A stretch of DNA of 64,000 nucleotides from Gimesia sp. (GCF_040219335.1 NZ_JAVJSQ010000010.1:62001-126000); one strand, 5' to 3'; shown: positions 17,394 to 26,183, numbered from the stretch's first letter. Translations and numbers: made by a program. The notes: a model not told the origin generated them from the sequence alone.

Positions 17394-19181
17394 TTAATCA
17401 TCGAAATCTGTGTGGCTAATCGAGTCATTACCGAAGGCGATAACACCGGTTTTTCCAACTGCTGCTTTAAACAATTGAGTTTCAAGATTTTTCACTGTTT
17501 GTTCAACAGACCTTGCTTTTAGCTCAATCAGTCGGGATTGCAGATACTTTTGAGTGTTTTTTTTATGAATGGGGTAATCTCCATCATAACCCCCAGATGA
17601 GATGTACCTAGATCTGTGAGTGTTGCAGAGTATCATTCGCTTTTTACCATTCTCAAAGGTCAATCGAATAAATGCCTGTCGATAATGCCCGGCCTTTAAG
17701 ACCAGCACATCAGCACGTTTCACAATATTCAAAAAAACGTTCCTAAAACGTCTTCTATTATCATCTAACGGCTCACCACCATTTTGTATTAGTTCAACCA
17801 AATTATGACAGTCTTCACTAGTAGGTGATGAACTGTGCAATTTCTGCTTTAGTTCATCAATCAGCTTTTCTGCACCTTGTTTTTGTTTTGTCAGTCTCTT
17901 TGCAACCGGAAATAATATGTCTATTTCATCAGCATTTTCTGCATTCTCAATTTGGGTCTGGAGCTTCAAGATTTTCTCATCGATTTTTGCCAGTTTCAAT
18001 TCAGCCTCTTCTAATTCCTCGTACTGATTCTCTCCCCCCTCCGGCAGAAGATCAGCAGCGGATATTTTTGCCACCACTTTCAATATCGCCTCTTCGAAAG
18101 CTGAATAAGAAAATGAAATATATTCACTGCTCTTATCTGATTTCGCACGACTAGAGACGAGTTGTTTACCTCCCGACTTTACGCCTTTGTTTACGATAAT
18201 CATTGATGATTCTGTTTTGACGTCAAAGATTATGCCACGAAATAGATTTGAAATAGTTCCATTTATGCCCGTTCTGCCTTTGACCGATGTCCGCTTGTCT
18301 TCGATTATCTTCTTAACTTTGTAGAAATCTATTTCTTTTATGACAGGTGGGTAATAATCAGTAATAGGATCACCAATCGGTTGACGTTTGCTTTGATCCT
18401 CATTTGATTTCCCCAAATGAGGCTGATACTCCCCGATTAAAGATCTTGACTTTAAAATTTTTACTATGCTTGATTGTCTCCAATATTTTGCTTGCTGTTT
18501 ACCTCTCCCAATCGTCGGCACCTTCTCAGCATTTAGGTTACGAGCAATACTGCTTGTGCCGTGCCCTGAAAGATACAGCTTAACAATCTTCTTAATGGTT
18601 TTGGCGTGTTCATTGAAAACGAAATTGTTCCCCTGTTTTTCAATCCATCCCGGAACACGGCCAGAGATTTTGATTCCCTCTGCAAGCTTCTCTCTTTTCT
18701 CGCTCCATGCTTCGCTTAAACGTTTCGATTTTAATGCAGACTCCTCGTAAGCACGTGAGATAATGACAATAACGACAATCAGTTTTACTGTGTCGTTCAT
18801 GCTCGAAGTATCAAATCTCTCTTCCGGCTCAAGGGTAACAATAGATATTCCTTTGGACAGAATATCCATAAATTGGGCTAAAGCAGTTCCAACGGCCTGT
18901 CTGGATAATCTGTCCAAAGATTCGACAATCAAAACAGAGCCTTTTTTGACTCTGCCATCTTCAACAGCATCCATAAAAGCTTTTAATTTTCCTCGTGAAG
19001 CATTGTCGCCCCGGAAGGCAGAAACACCTCGATCAGTTAATTTGAGACTGTCATCGAGAAAATATCCGTTACGCTCGCACCACCGATCTGACAGTTCTTT
19101 CTGCCGTCTAAGGCTGTCGCCCTTTAACTGTTCCGGGCGTGAGAATCGAATGTAAGAGTATGCGATTTTCCTTCGTACCAT
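17394..19181 (-). CDS. Large serine recombinase (integrase of the island)
   Basis: A 595-residue site-specific recombinase. The N-terminal resolvase domain has YSYIRFSRPEQ with nucleophile Ser14, then SLRRQ, and VESLDRLSRQ near residues 85-94. The recombinase domain follows (SGRVPGWIEKQG, VKLYLSGHGTSSIARNLN near residues 195-235), then a long coiled coil near 390-440. The zinc-ribbon position LFRGIIFDVKTESS lacks the Cys pairs usually present. A GGGGG ribosome binding site lies about eight bases before ATG 19181. It reads away from the comM fragment and lies at the island border, so it is the likely integration and excision enzyme. Confidence 0.92.
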   Translation of the reverse strand: MVRRKIAYSYIRFSRPEQLKGDSLRRQKELSDRWCERNGYFLDDSLKLTDRGVSAFRGDNASRGKLKAFMDAVEDGRVKKGSVLIVESLDRLSRQAVGTALAQFMDILSKGISIVTLEPEERFDTSSMNDTVKLIVVIVIISRAYEESALKSKRLSEAWSEKREKLAEGIKISGRVPGWIEKQGNNFVFNEHAKTIKKIVKLYLSGHGTSSIARNLNAEKVPTIGRGKQQAKYWRQSSIVKILKSRSLIGEYQPHLGKSNEDQSKRQPIGDPITDYYPPVIKEIDFYKVKKIIEDKRTSVKGRTGINGTISNLFRGIIFDVKTESSMIIVNKGVKSGGKQLVSSRAKSDKSSEYISFSYSAFEEAILKVVAKISAADLLPEGGENQYEELEEAELKLAKIDEKILKLQTQIENAENADEIDILFPVAKRLTKQKQGAEKLIDELKQKLHSSSPTSEDCHNLVELIQNGGEPLDDNRRRFRNVFLNIVKRADVLVLKAGHYRQAFIRLTFENGKKRMILCNTHRSRYISSGGYDGDYPIHKKNTQKYLQSRLIELKARSVEQTVKNLETQLFKAAVGKTGVIAFGNDSISHTDFDD

Positions 19182-19216
19182 TTTGATGCCCCCCTAATTA
19201 GTAGTACATTTGGAAC

Positions 19217-19222
19217 ATTATA
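19217..19222 (-). promoter_or_regulatory. Candidate -10 box of the recombinase gene
   Basis: On the minus strand TATAAT stands about 36 bases upstream of the recombinase start, between the comM break and the gene. No good -35 hexamer is visible at the right distance. Reading through from the comM fragment is an alternative source of transcription. Confidence 0.35.
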
Positions 19223-19248
19223 TCTGAAACTCCTGCTAGGGGGTATAA

Positions 19249-19262
19249 TGATATCACACCAA
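19249..19262. other. Attachment-site junction in comM
   Basis: The ComM protein stays family-like up to GMHHLLV and is then cut by TGA at 19254. Family members continue here into the Walker A loop (GPPGxGK). The break therefore lies within a few bases of 19,254-19,260. A TGATATCA palindrome (19249-19256) covers it. The exact crossover core cannot be fixed without the second junction. Confidence 0.7.
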
Positions 19263-19916
19263 CAGATGATGCATACCGGCGGCAGCGACGGTGATGGCGC
19301 GTTTGGCGTATTCCTGTCCTTTCACATCGCTGTAGTCGATATCGTAATGGCCGTGTTCTTCGAGGGCGTTTTCCCAGCTGAACTCGATCGGTTCGATGGG
19401 CAGCGTTCCCGTATAAAAGCCGACCGCTTCGGCCAGAGTCCCAACCGCGTAGACATCCAGACCATCGACGACCGCTGCTTCATCGGCATTCTCGACAGGG
19501 ACGAGCAGCCCCTGCTTCCCCTGTTCACGGGCAGATAAGGCCATCGACAGGGCGCCCCGAATGGGGCGAATCGTGCCATCCAGGGCCAGTTCTCCCACGG
19601 CGGCGTAGTCTTCAAATCGGTCTGAAGAGAGTTGTCCGCTGGCCGTTAACAAACCGAGGGCGATCGGTAAATCAAAGGAAGCGGCGTCTTTGGGGAGGTC
19701 GGCCGGGGAGAGGTTGATCACAATCCGGTCGATCGGACGATTGTATCCGCTGTTGACCAGAGCCCGTTCGATCCGGTGAGTGCTTTCTTTGACGGCTGCC
19801 TCCGCCAGCCCGACCAGAATGGTCTTGGGCAGCGCGCCGGGCGAGATATCGACTTCGACTTCCACCGGCCTGGCATCGATGCCAAACAGGGAATAGGTAT
19901 AAAGCTTGGCCAGCAT
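19254..19916 (-). pseudogene. comM: comM/yifB, N-terminal fragment cut by the island
   Basis: These 220 codons are the N-terminal Lon-like domain of ComM/YifB (Mg-chelatase-type AAA+ ATPase that helps natural transformation by branch migration). Typical motifs are present: GIDARPVEVEVDIS at the start, VGLAEAAVKES, INLSPADLPKDAASFDLPIALG and VGELALDGTIRPI. The normal length is about 500 residues; the ATPase part with Walker A and B is absent. The frame ends at the island border, just before the Walker A loop. The fragment may still be translated but cannot be an ATPase. Confidence 0.88.
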
Positions 19917-20179
19917 ATACGGTCTCTGTCATCAATGGGGATTACTTTTATTATGTCCAGTGTTCAATTGATTCAAGCTATGCTACCGGAAAACGGAACA
20001 CCAGTCCACATGCTCAGCCTGATATGCGGCCAATTTCGGGTTAAATAACGGGTCAAAACCGGAGGATTTCGGTAAAGCGTCTCTGATTTTCAGTGGAATG
20101 GCTTTTTTTCATCCGATACTTTGACTAGAATACCCGACCCGTTACGAAAGAGATTCTGCAGACCTCATCAGTAATTGTG

Positions 20180-20208
20180 TGGTCTTAATTCATATAATTT
20201 GAAGACCA
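20180..20208 (+). promoter_or_regulatory. Promoter -10 box within an inverted repeat
   Basis: TATAAT at 20193-20198 lies between the arms TGGTCTT (20180-20186) and AAGACCA (20202-20208), 26 bases upstream of the 32-residue gene. The arrangement would suit a repressor site over the -10 box. No clear -35 is seen. Confidence 0.4.
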
Positions 20209-20223
20209 TCGAAGGATAATGTC

Positions 20224-20322
20224 ATGGCTAAAACACAGCGTAAACTGAAAAAAGCAAACCACGGTCGCCGTCCTGCCAGTGCCAAAGCACGCAAGGCGAA
20301 ACGGAAGCACATCAAGTTTTAA
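20224..20322 (+). CDS. Very small, highly basic protein (32 aa)
   Basis: A complete short frame MAKTQRKLKKANHGRRP... ending in KRKHIKF. More than 40 percent of residues are Lys or Arg, and Gly/Pro break the chain in the middle. AAGGATAATGTC gives a good ribosome binding site, and a strong terminator follows 41 bases later, so it is a stand-alone transcription unit. The composition is like a small ribosomal protein or other RNA-binding peptide, but I do not recognise a named family. Confidence 0.7.
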   Translation: MAKTQRKLKKANHGRRPASAKARKAKRKHIKF

Positions 20323-20363
20323 GTTGATGTCGCAGCGTTAGTTGCGGATCCGAGAAACATGAA

Positions 20364-20397
20364 AACCTCGTCCGGGATGTTCGGATGAGGTTTTTTT
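20364..20397. terminator. Intrinsic terminator, both directions
   Basis: AACCTCGTCCG (20364-20374) pairs with CGGATGAGGTT (20382-20392), one G-T pair, followed by seven T on the plus strand. AAAA before the stem gives TTTT on the minus strand, so it can also end the sigma-factor transcript. Confidence 0.85.
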
Positions 20398-20414
20398 GCT
20401 GCGCCCAGCGAGAT

Positions 20415-21059
20415 TCAATTCAGCCCCAGTCCCTGCAAATCGGCATCGAGAATCTGGGCGGTTTTGATGGCATCCTTCAACTTGCCGACCACAAAATGCT
20501 TATGATTGGCAACCGCCTGCTCAGTAATCTGCAGCGTGGCAGCGACTTCTTTATTCGCTCTGCCCGAGACGAACAACTGCTCCATGCACTCCAGTCGCTC
20601 GAATTCGCCGTTCTTGATCCAGCCCTGAATCAGATCTGACAGGCTTTCGCAGATGACCTGCTCCTCTTTGCTTTTACGCTCCTTGCTCCGTGCCAGACTG
20701 GAAGCCACACGGGTCCGTCCTGCCGGTTCCCGGTAGCTTTCCCGCTCACCATTTTCGTGGGGGAACAGGGGGATCGTCGGGCGTCGTCCCTGTTTACGCA
20801 GCAGGTCTGTCAGCTTATGCGAGGCGATGGCGAACAGAAACGATTCCAGCGGCGTATTCGCATCGTAGTTGGGAATGCTGATCAGAAAGCCCATGAAGGT
20901 TTCCTGGACGACATCTTCGCTGCTGGCACGATTCCGCAGGCGGCTGTCGACGAATGCCAGCAGTCGACCTTCAAAACGGGCGATCAGCTCGGCCCAGGCG
21001 TCGGAGTCGCCTTGCCTGATTTGTGACACAAGGAGTTGATCGGCTTCGTCAATCGGCAT
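20415..21059 (-). CDS. ECF-type RNA polymerase sigma factor
   Basis: A 214-residue sigma-70 family factor without region 1. Region 2 is at residues 20-90 (AWAELIARFEGRLLAFVD, SSEDVVQETFMGFL, the -10 binding helix FAIASHKLTDLLRKQGRR). A Ser/Arg-rich linker follows. Region 4 is near residues 150-200 (LFVSGRANKEVAATLQITEQAVANHK), a helix-turn-helix for -35 recognition. It lies 57 bases behind a kinase operon in the same direction. No anti-sigma gene is seen next to it, so control may be by the kinase or by expression. Confidence 0.85.
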   Translation of the reverse strand: MPIDEADQLLVSQIRQGDSDAWAELIARFEGRLLAFVDSRLRNRASSEDVVQETFMGFLISIPNYDANTPLESFLFAIASHKLTDLLRKQGRRPTIPLFPHENGERESYREPAGRTRVASSLARSKERKSKEEQVICESLSDLIQGWIKNGEFERLECMEQLFVSGRANKEVAATLQITEQAVANHKHFVVGKLKDAIKTAQILDADLQGLGLN

Positions 21060-21116
21060 GAGAGCTTCGTCGGTTTCCGCAGGAATGAAGAAAGTTCAGT
21101 CAGCCTGGATTGTAGC

Positions 21117-21914
21117 CTATTGATGCGAGGCTCTCAAATACACGGTTGTTCCCAGACAGAGCAGCGTCACAAATGCAAAAGCGCCCCCCAGCCAGATCAC
21201 CCGCTGATTTCCCGCCTGGAGTTTCCATTTCGTATAAAACGTCTGCTTCACAGAGGGGGAGAGTTCGACTTCCACATAAGCACGGTACATATCCTGCTTA
21301 AACGATTCACCCGATTTCAAGACATCACCAAAATCATGCTCGATCGTCTGGTAATAGCTCCGTCGCATGGCGACCTGTCTGACCAGTTCCGGGCTGAGTG
21401 TTCTGGCGTCCGACGAGTACTGTGGATGCTCAGCACTAAGTGTTTCTTCAAATTTCACACGTGCTCTTCCCAGTGCATCCTGAAATGCTTCGGCCGGAGT
21501 AGCAAACAGTCCTGACTGAAAGACCTGCTTCATGCCTCCTGAACCTTCCTGACTGGAACTGATCCACTCGGGCAGCGGTTCCGCTTTCTTAGGCTGGTCA
21601 GCCTGGGGAGCGTCATGCGGCTTAGGTGCAACTAAAGGCAGTTCGGGCAGTGGAATCGATGACGCCTCTTCCAGTAAATCAGGTGCTTTGACGGCAACTG
21701 CTGTTGTCCCCTGTACCACAGTCGCTTGTGAATTACTTTCCATGCTGACGTAAGACACGGCCAGCACAGCGGGAATAAATGCCACGAGGCAAACGCCCAC
21801 AATCGCAAGGAACCGGGCTTTGTATTTCACCGTCAGGAAACTCAGAACTGCAACGATTACAGCAATGGAAATCAGAGCCATAAAACTCATGGATACACTG
21901 TCTTGGGGACTCAT
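21117..21914 (-). CDS. Membrane protein of the kinase operon, unknown function
   Basis: A 265-residue protein with two N-terminal membrane segments (residues about 10-27 and 33-53), a 180-residue Pro/Glu-rich outer or periplasmic part, and one C-terminal membrane segment (VIWLGGAFAFVTLLCLGTTV). The start overlaps the kinase stop by ATGA, so it is translated with it. No family is recognised. It could be a substrate, sensor or anchor of the kinase. Confidence 0.6.
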   Translation of the reverse strand: MSPQDSVSMSFMALISIAVIVAVLSFLTVKYKARFLAIVGVCLVAFIPAVLAVSYVSMESNSQATVVQGTTAVAVKAPDLLEEASSIPLPELPLVAPKPHDAPQADQPKKAEPLPEWISSSQEGSGGMKQVFQSGLFATPAEAFQDALGRARVKFEETLSAEHPQYSSDARTLSPELVRQVAMRRSYYQTIEHDFGDVLKSGESFKQDMYRAYVEVELSPSVKQTFYTKWKLQAGNQRVIWLGGAFAFVTLLCLGTTVYLRASHQ

Positions 21915-23899
21915 GCCTGTACCTCCTGCATTTCAATCGTGCGCTGATCGGGATGGATCCAGGCAGCAGACAACTGAACGACACTGGAAATAATCGCGGC
22001 CCAGGTCAGCCCCATTACAACCGGGAAGGCCCAGATGGCTGTGATGACGTATGCCACGAAGACCGTCAGCAAGACAGAGCGGACTCTGAATTTTCGCGGG
22101 CGGAAGGCATCAGCGTGCCACCACCAGCGACGGAAACAGAACAGCAACCCGAAGAACACGATGTAGGAAATCAACGTAGGTTGTCCATTCGGTAGCACCA
22201 GGGAATAAGGTCCAATCACGTTGAACAGGGGTTTTAATCCCAGATACATTCCTCGAGAACTCGGCAGGTCGGTCAGTAACAGTTCGGTCTGCAACAGATA
22301 GATCAGTGAGCCGACGACGACGCCCGCACCCAGCCAGATAATCCGACGCGTACTCTGATCGAACGACTTGCCTTCCGTGAGTTTGGCTACCAGTAATGCA
22401 CCCCAGGCGGCGATCAACGTGCCGAAGGTGAGCAGTCCAAAGGGGGCCAGATCGGTGCCGCTCCAGAAACCGTTGGCGATACGTCCATCGGTGAAGCAGA
22501 CCACGCCGGCCGCGATGACCAGTGTGCAGACGACTGCTTTGACGATGGAATTGCAGATATCATATGTTCGAGCGCGCCGGGACACCGAACGGGGCGTCAG
22601 CGGCGTCAGGTTTCTGGAAAAACGCGGTTTACGACGGTGCTGTTCGCGGACCCGACGGCGTTCTGCATCTGCCTTCTGCTGTTCCCGCTCGCGGATGATC
22701 TGTGTCTCCTGCAGAACCTGTTCGCGATAAGCCTGGGCTTCGGCCTGGTTCTGCTGTGCGGGCTGTTTATCCCAGAGATCGCTGATCGGAGGAGGCCCTT
22801 TCACGATGGCGCTAAACAGTCCGGAAAAGAGCATTCGACTTGAACCCGCGGTGAGCAGAAGTCCGCCACAAAAAGCACAGATCAAAATTCCCGACGCGAA
22901 GAGCGGCGCACCGGCGAAAACCCCCACCACGGCCATGAGCAGTCCAAAAGCGAGCATCACGATCAGTAGAATGGCCGGCAGTAACAGCAGGCTGTATGCC
23001 CAGTGTTTGTCTGATTGCGTTATGTTAGAATCCGTGCCTCTGGAAGGCTGCCCTTTGACTGCTTCGTATTCGAAAGAGTCATTGGGAATTTCCGTAACAG
23101 TGTCGCGTTGGAACAGAGCCCGCTCGAATTCGCGTTTGAATTGTTTGATGTCAGAGATTCGCTGCTGCGGATCTTTTTCCAGAGCCCGTCCCACAACGGC
23201 TCTCAGGTGAGCCGGCAGACGACTGAGATCCGGCTTCTCAGAGAGATGTTTCATCAGAATCTCTGCCGTCGATTCCCCGTCGAAGGGAACGACGCCGGTA
23301 ACCATCTCGTAAACCAGGACACCTGCCGCGTAGACATCGACTTCCTTCCCGTAACGCCCGCGTGCGACTTCAGGCGCCATGTAGTGGACTGTGCCCACGC
23401 TCTGCGTATTTGCGCTGCGGCGACTGTGGGTAATAAACTTGGACAGACCCACGTCGCCGACTTTGATGATCTCACCATCCCGAAAAACGTTAGACGGTTT
23501 CAAATCACGGTGTACGAGACCGCGGCTGTGCAGATACGACAGACCTTCAGAAATTCCGGAGAGCCAGTACCGGACCTGTTCCATCGGCATCCCGTCGGGA
23601 TACTGCTGCAGTGCCTTGTCCAGTCCCTGGCCCGAGACGTATTCCATCACCACCCAGTGATCGCCGTCCCGGTCCGTTTTGACATCAAAGATGGTGACCA
23701 GGTTGGGATGTTTGAGATTCAGGCACTGTGTGACTCCCCGCAGTTCGACGTCCATGTTCTGCTGCAGCAGTTTTAAGGCGACCTCTTTACCGGAATCGGT
23801 CAGGGCGTAGTACACCTCACCAAATCCGCCCCGATCGATGGCGCGTTTGATCGTAAATCCTTCAAGAGGCTTTGATTCTGGTGCGAAGGTGAATTTCAT
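21911..23899 (-). CDS. Membrane Ser/Thr protein kinase (PknB type)
   Basis: A Hanks-type kinase with a long membrane tail. Met5 of the open frame (23899) is taken as the start because GGAAG stands five bases before it. Counted from there: glycine loop DRGGFGEV near residue 23, catalytic Lys43 in VALK, VHRDLKPSN near 130-137, GTVHYMAPE of the activation segment near 175. The DFG motif is DVG here (residues 149-151). After the kinase domain come two or three hydrophobic spans, a charged coiled stretch (residues about 395-445) and four or more spans near the end. The next gene is coupled; FHA and sigma genes stand in the same cluster. Confidence 0.9.
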   Translation of the reverse strand: MKFTFAPESKPLEGFTIKRAIDRGGFGEVYYALTDSGKEVALKLLQQNMDVELRGVTQCLNLKHPNLVTIFDVKTDRDGDHWVVMEYVSGQGLDKALQQYPDGMPMEQVRYWLSGISEGLSYLHSRGLVHRDLKPSNVFRDGEIIKVGDVGLSKFITHSRRSANTQSVGTVHYMAPEVARGRYGKEVDVYAAGVLVYEMVTGVVPFDGESTAEILMKHLSEKPDLSRLPAHLRAVVGRALEKDPQQRISDIKQFKREFERALFQRDTVTEIPNDSFEYEAVKGQPSRGTDSNITQSDKHWAYSLLLLPAILLIVMLAFGLLMAVVGVFAGAPLFASGILICAFCGGLLLTAGSSRMLFSGLFSAIVKGPPPISDLWDKQPAQQNQAEAQAYREQVLQETQIIREREQQKADAERRRVREQHRRKPRFSRNLTPLTPRSVSRRARTYDICNSIVKAVVCTLVIAAGVVCFTDGRIANGFWSGTDLAPFGLLTFGTLIAAWGALLVAKLTEGKSFDQSTRRIIWLGAGVVVGSLIYLLQTELLLTDLPSSRGMYLGLKPLFNVIGPYSLVLPNGQPTLISYIVFFGLLFCFRRWWWHADAFRPRKFRVRSVLLTVFVAYVITAIWAFPVVMGLTWAAIISSVVQLSAAWIHPDQRTIEMQEVQA

Positions 23900-24007
23900 G
23901 GCCGCTTCCATCCGTTAAACAACGTTGTTGTCGTACGGTACTGTTTCTAATGACGGTGTTTGAATAACGTTCACAAAGTCATTCTGGTTCATAGTTTTTC
24001 GTAAGTT

Positions 24008-24235
24008 TTACTGCCCCGTCTGCTTAATTCGTTCCGGTCGACGCACAATGTAGTACAGCAAGGCTCCCAGTGCCTGCAGGAGAATAATCACAACGGCCCA
24101 GATAATTTTATCATTTCCCTCTGAGGGCTCGTATTTCAGGCAGTCAATCAGCATCCAGATCCAGAACGCAAAATAAAGGATCGTAAAGGCTAGTGAGAAT
24201 AAAAATAGGATGAGACTTATGATTGAGAACATCAT
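24008..24235 (-). CDS. Small PLDc_N-type membrane protein
   Basis: The second ATG (24235) is preferred because GGAG lies six bases before it. The 75-residue product has two membrane segments. Between them is the pattern WMLIDCLKYEP, followed by IIWAVVIILLQALGALLYYIVRRP, typical for the N-terminal PLDc_N domain that occurs alone as a short protein. Its function is unknown. It stands between the kinase and FHA genes on the same strand. Confidence 0.75.
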   Translation of the reverse strand: MMFSIISLILFLFSLAFTILYFAFWIWMLIDCLKYEPSEGNDKIIWAVVIILLQALGALLYYIVRRPERIKQTGQ

Positions 24236-24288
24236 GCCGATCTCCATAGTACAAACTGTGTTGTTGCGCGAGACAACCCCGAAGCAGA

Positions 24289-24957
24289 TTAAACAATAAC
24301 CTCCCAGCGAAAGCGAAGTTCAGGACCACTCACCAGGCAACCCGGGGTTAAAACGGCTCCCTGTGAGGCAGGCTCCTCATTCACATAGATCTCCTGTCGC
24401 GAACGACAGAATACCTGGTCTCCCTGGCGGTAAATCACGACAGATCCCGGCCAGTTCTTGCAGACAATATGATTTTCTCCAGTAGCGCCCAGCAGACAGT
24501 TGTCGGCCATCAGTACGATTCCATCCAGCCGTTGCTGAGGCTGATGGAAACTGGTGAACTCCAGACAGGCAGATGTGCTGAGCGCGGTTGGCTGGGTAAA
24601 TGACAGGATGGTGTCCTGGTTCAGTTTAAGCGTCGCCCGGTCCGACAGCAAGACTCGATCATTGACAGGGCGTTCCTGGCAGAGCACTGGGGCATGGGCT
24701 TCCAGATAGTAACTTTCTCCGGAACGGGTAATCGTTGCGTGGTGTCGCGACAGGTTCGACAGTAAGGCCAGATCAGCCCATTCAGAACGTAGTGGGCTGC
24801 TGGAACCTGGTTTCCCCGGGCCCCCGATTCGCAGGGTCTCCTGCAGATAAACCAGCCAGGTGCCGACTCCGTCAATCCACAGCAGGTAATTCGTACCCGC
24901 ATCAGTGGGGGCAGCAGACTGCCGGTCGTCTCTGGATGTGGGAGAAAAGAAGCCCAA
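24289..24957 (-). CDS. FHA-like domain protein
   Basis: A 222-residue protein with a forkhead-associated-type core. The pattern LRIGGPGKPG, then LSNLSRHHATITRSGESYYLEA, then PVNDRVLLSDRATLKLNQDTILSF follows the order of FHA strands with the phosphothreonine-contact S-R-x-H. A second similar beta-rich half follows (residues 140-222: CLLGATGENHIV, IYVNEEPASQGAVLTPG), which looks like a second, weaker FHA-like unit. AGGGGA precedes the start. The neighbouring kinase is the natural candidate to phosphorylate its ligand. Confidence 0.75.
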   Translation of the reverse strand: MGFFSPTSRDDRQSAAPTDAGTNYLLWIDGVGTWLVYLQETLRIGGPGKPGSSSPLRSEWADLALLSNLSRHHATITRSGESYYLEAHAPVLCQERPVNDRVLLSDRATLKLNQDTILSFTQPTALSTSACLEFTSFHQPQQRLDGIVLMADNCLLGATGENHIVCKNWPGSVVIYRQGDQVFCRSRQEIYVNEEPASQGAVLTPGCLVSGPELRFRWEVIV

Positions 24958-25174
24958 TGAAATTCCCCTGGGAAAACGCGGATGTGTCAGGAACCGGCGG
25001 TCCGGTTACCCTCTCATTTTAACGGATTAGAAAACGAATTGTGCGAAAGAATCCTGTTTTTACTGCGGTATTCACTGTTTTTCAAACCAGGCAACGGGGG
25101 CAGGCAGCCTTGTTTCACAACAAATCCTGCCTGCCACCCCCTCGCGCCTATGGTTCGCTACGATCACACAGCGA

Positions 25175-25981
25175 TTATTGTGCAACGACCTTGTCGCCGG
25201 ACTTCAGTTTGAAGTATTCATCCATCTGCTTTACGACATCCCGTTTTTCTTCGACTTTGGTGTCGACGGGAATCAGACCGGTGAACTTACCTTCGGCATC
25301 CAGCAGCTTCTCTTTAACGTCCAGCTGCTTATTCAGATCGCGGATCAGACCTTTGGCTCGCGTGAGCTGTGAGTTGTCGATCTGCAGATTGCTGACCGTT
25401 TCAGCAGCCTGAACTGATTTGAGACGAGCTTCCAGCTGCTCGATCTGTACTTCCAGGTCCATCTTGGAAGACAGCATGTTTTCCAGCTTTTCGCGATTGG
25501 CATCCAGTGCTTTTTCGCGGGCTTTCAAAATCTGCTGGTTGCGTTTCAGGGTCTCGGAAGCGACCTTAAAACGATCAAACCGTTGTGCCAGGTCATTGCG
25601 AATGTCATCCTTGGAATAAGTCCGACTTGCATAAACGAACTCTGTATCGTTCGACTCCAGGTCAGACCGCAGCGTGAACATGGCCTCTTTCTGCTGTTTC
25701 ATCGCCAGCTCTGAGTCATGCATTTCCTGTTGCAGGGTTTCTACATCCACTTGCTGCTCAGCGATCACGTGCATGCAACGCCGGATATCCGGGACCAGGT
25801 CTTCTACCATCTTACGGGCACGTTCGACTTCAAAATCGACGGGAACTTCCGATTTCACAGCTTCCCGTACCGAATTGCCGGCCGTCTTCATGTAACTCAC
25901 AACATCACGGCCAAAGACGAAGGTTCCCAGCGTGGCCAGCACTGCAGCACCTATCAAGATTTTCTTGCCAAAAAATAACAT
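25175..25981 (-). CDS. Coiled-coil membrane-anchored protein
   Basis: The start is placed at ATG 25981 (GAGGGAGTC upstream), which begins right before the membrane segment FFGKKILIGAAVLATLGTFV; the longer frame would add 17 unlikely residues. After the anchor, the 268-residue protein is almost entirely coiled coil, with long heptad runs from residue 60 to 240. No enzyme motif is present. PspA-like or envelope-scaffold roles are possible, but only the general architecture supports this. Confidence 0.65.
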   Translation of the reverse strand: MLFFGKKILIGAAVLATLGTFVFGRDVVSYMKTAGNSVREAVKSEVPVDFEVERARKMVEDLVPDIRRCMHVIAEQQVDVETLQQEMHDSELAMKQQKEAMFTLRSDLESNDTEFVYASRTYSKDDIRNDLAQRFDRFKVASETLKRNQQILKAREKALDANREKLENMLSSKMDLEVQIEQLEARLKSVQAAETVSNLQIDNSQLTRAKGLIRDLNKQLDVKEKLLDAEGKFTGLIPVDTKVEEKRDVVKQMDEYFKLKSGDKVVAQ

Positions 25982-26121
25982 TGTCCAGACTCCCTCACTC
26001 CAAGATATGTTCGATTCGGAACAGTAGGCCAAACCGATCGGCCACGTTACAAAGAGTGATTCGCTGGAGAAAATCGATTATTGACCGTTTTTCAAAAGTT
26101 TTGACGAGGTAAAAGAAAAAA

Positions 26122-26154
26122 GCCGTATCTCTCTACAATATCGAGGGATACGGC
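26122..26154 (-). terminator. Intrinsic terminator of the dipeptidase gene
   Basis: GCCGTATC (26122-26129) and GATACGGC (26147-26154), with CTC/GAG pairs inside, form the stem. On the minus strand a run of T follows (A run at 26115-26121 of the plus strand). It stands 30 bases behind the dipeptidase stop. Confidence 0.85.
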
Positions 26155-26183
26155 GTCTTATTTTGTTCGATTAATGTCGAAAT

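Larger units (their letters stand above)
1..19256. mobile_element. Genomic island inserted in comM, right part
   Basis: The block is visibly AT-richer than the DNA right of 19,257. It ends exactly where the ComM reading frame is broken, and a large serine recombinase sits 73 bases inside that border. The cargo consists of restriction and defence-type genes, a primase-like replication protein and small unknown genes. This is the normal build of an integrative element carrying a defence cargo. comM is a known insertion hotspot in other bacteria (established knowledge, for example resistance islands in Acinetobacter). The left end, the second attachment site and the 3' part of comM are not in the window, so the total size is unknown. 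Confidence 0.8.
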
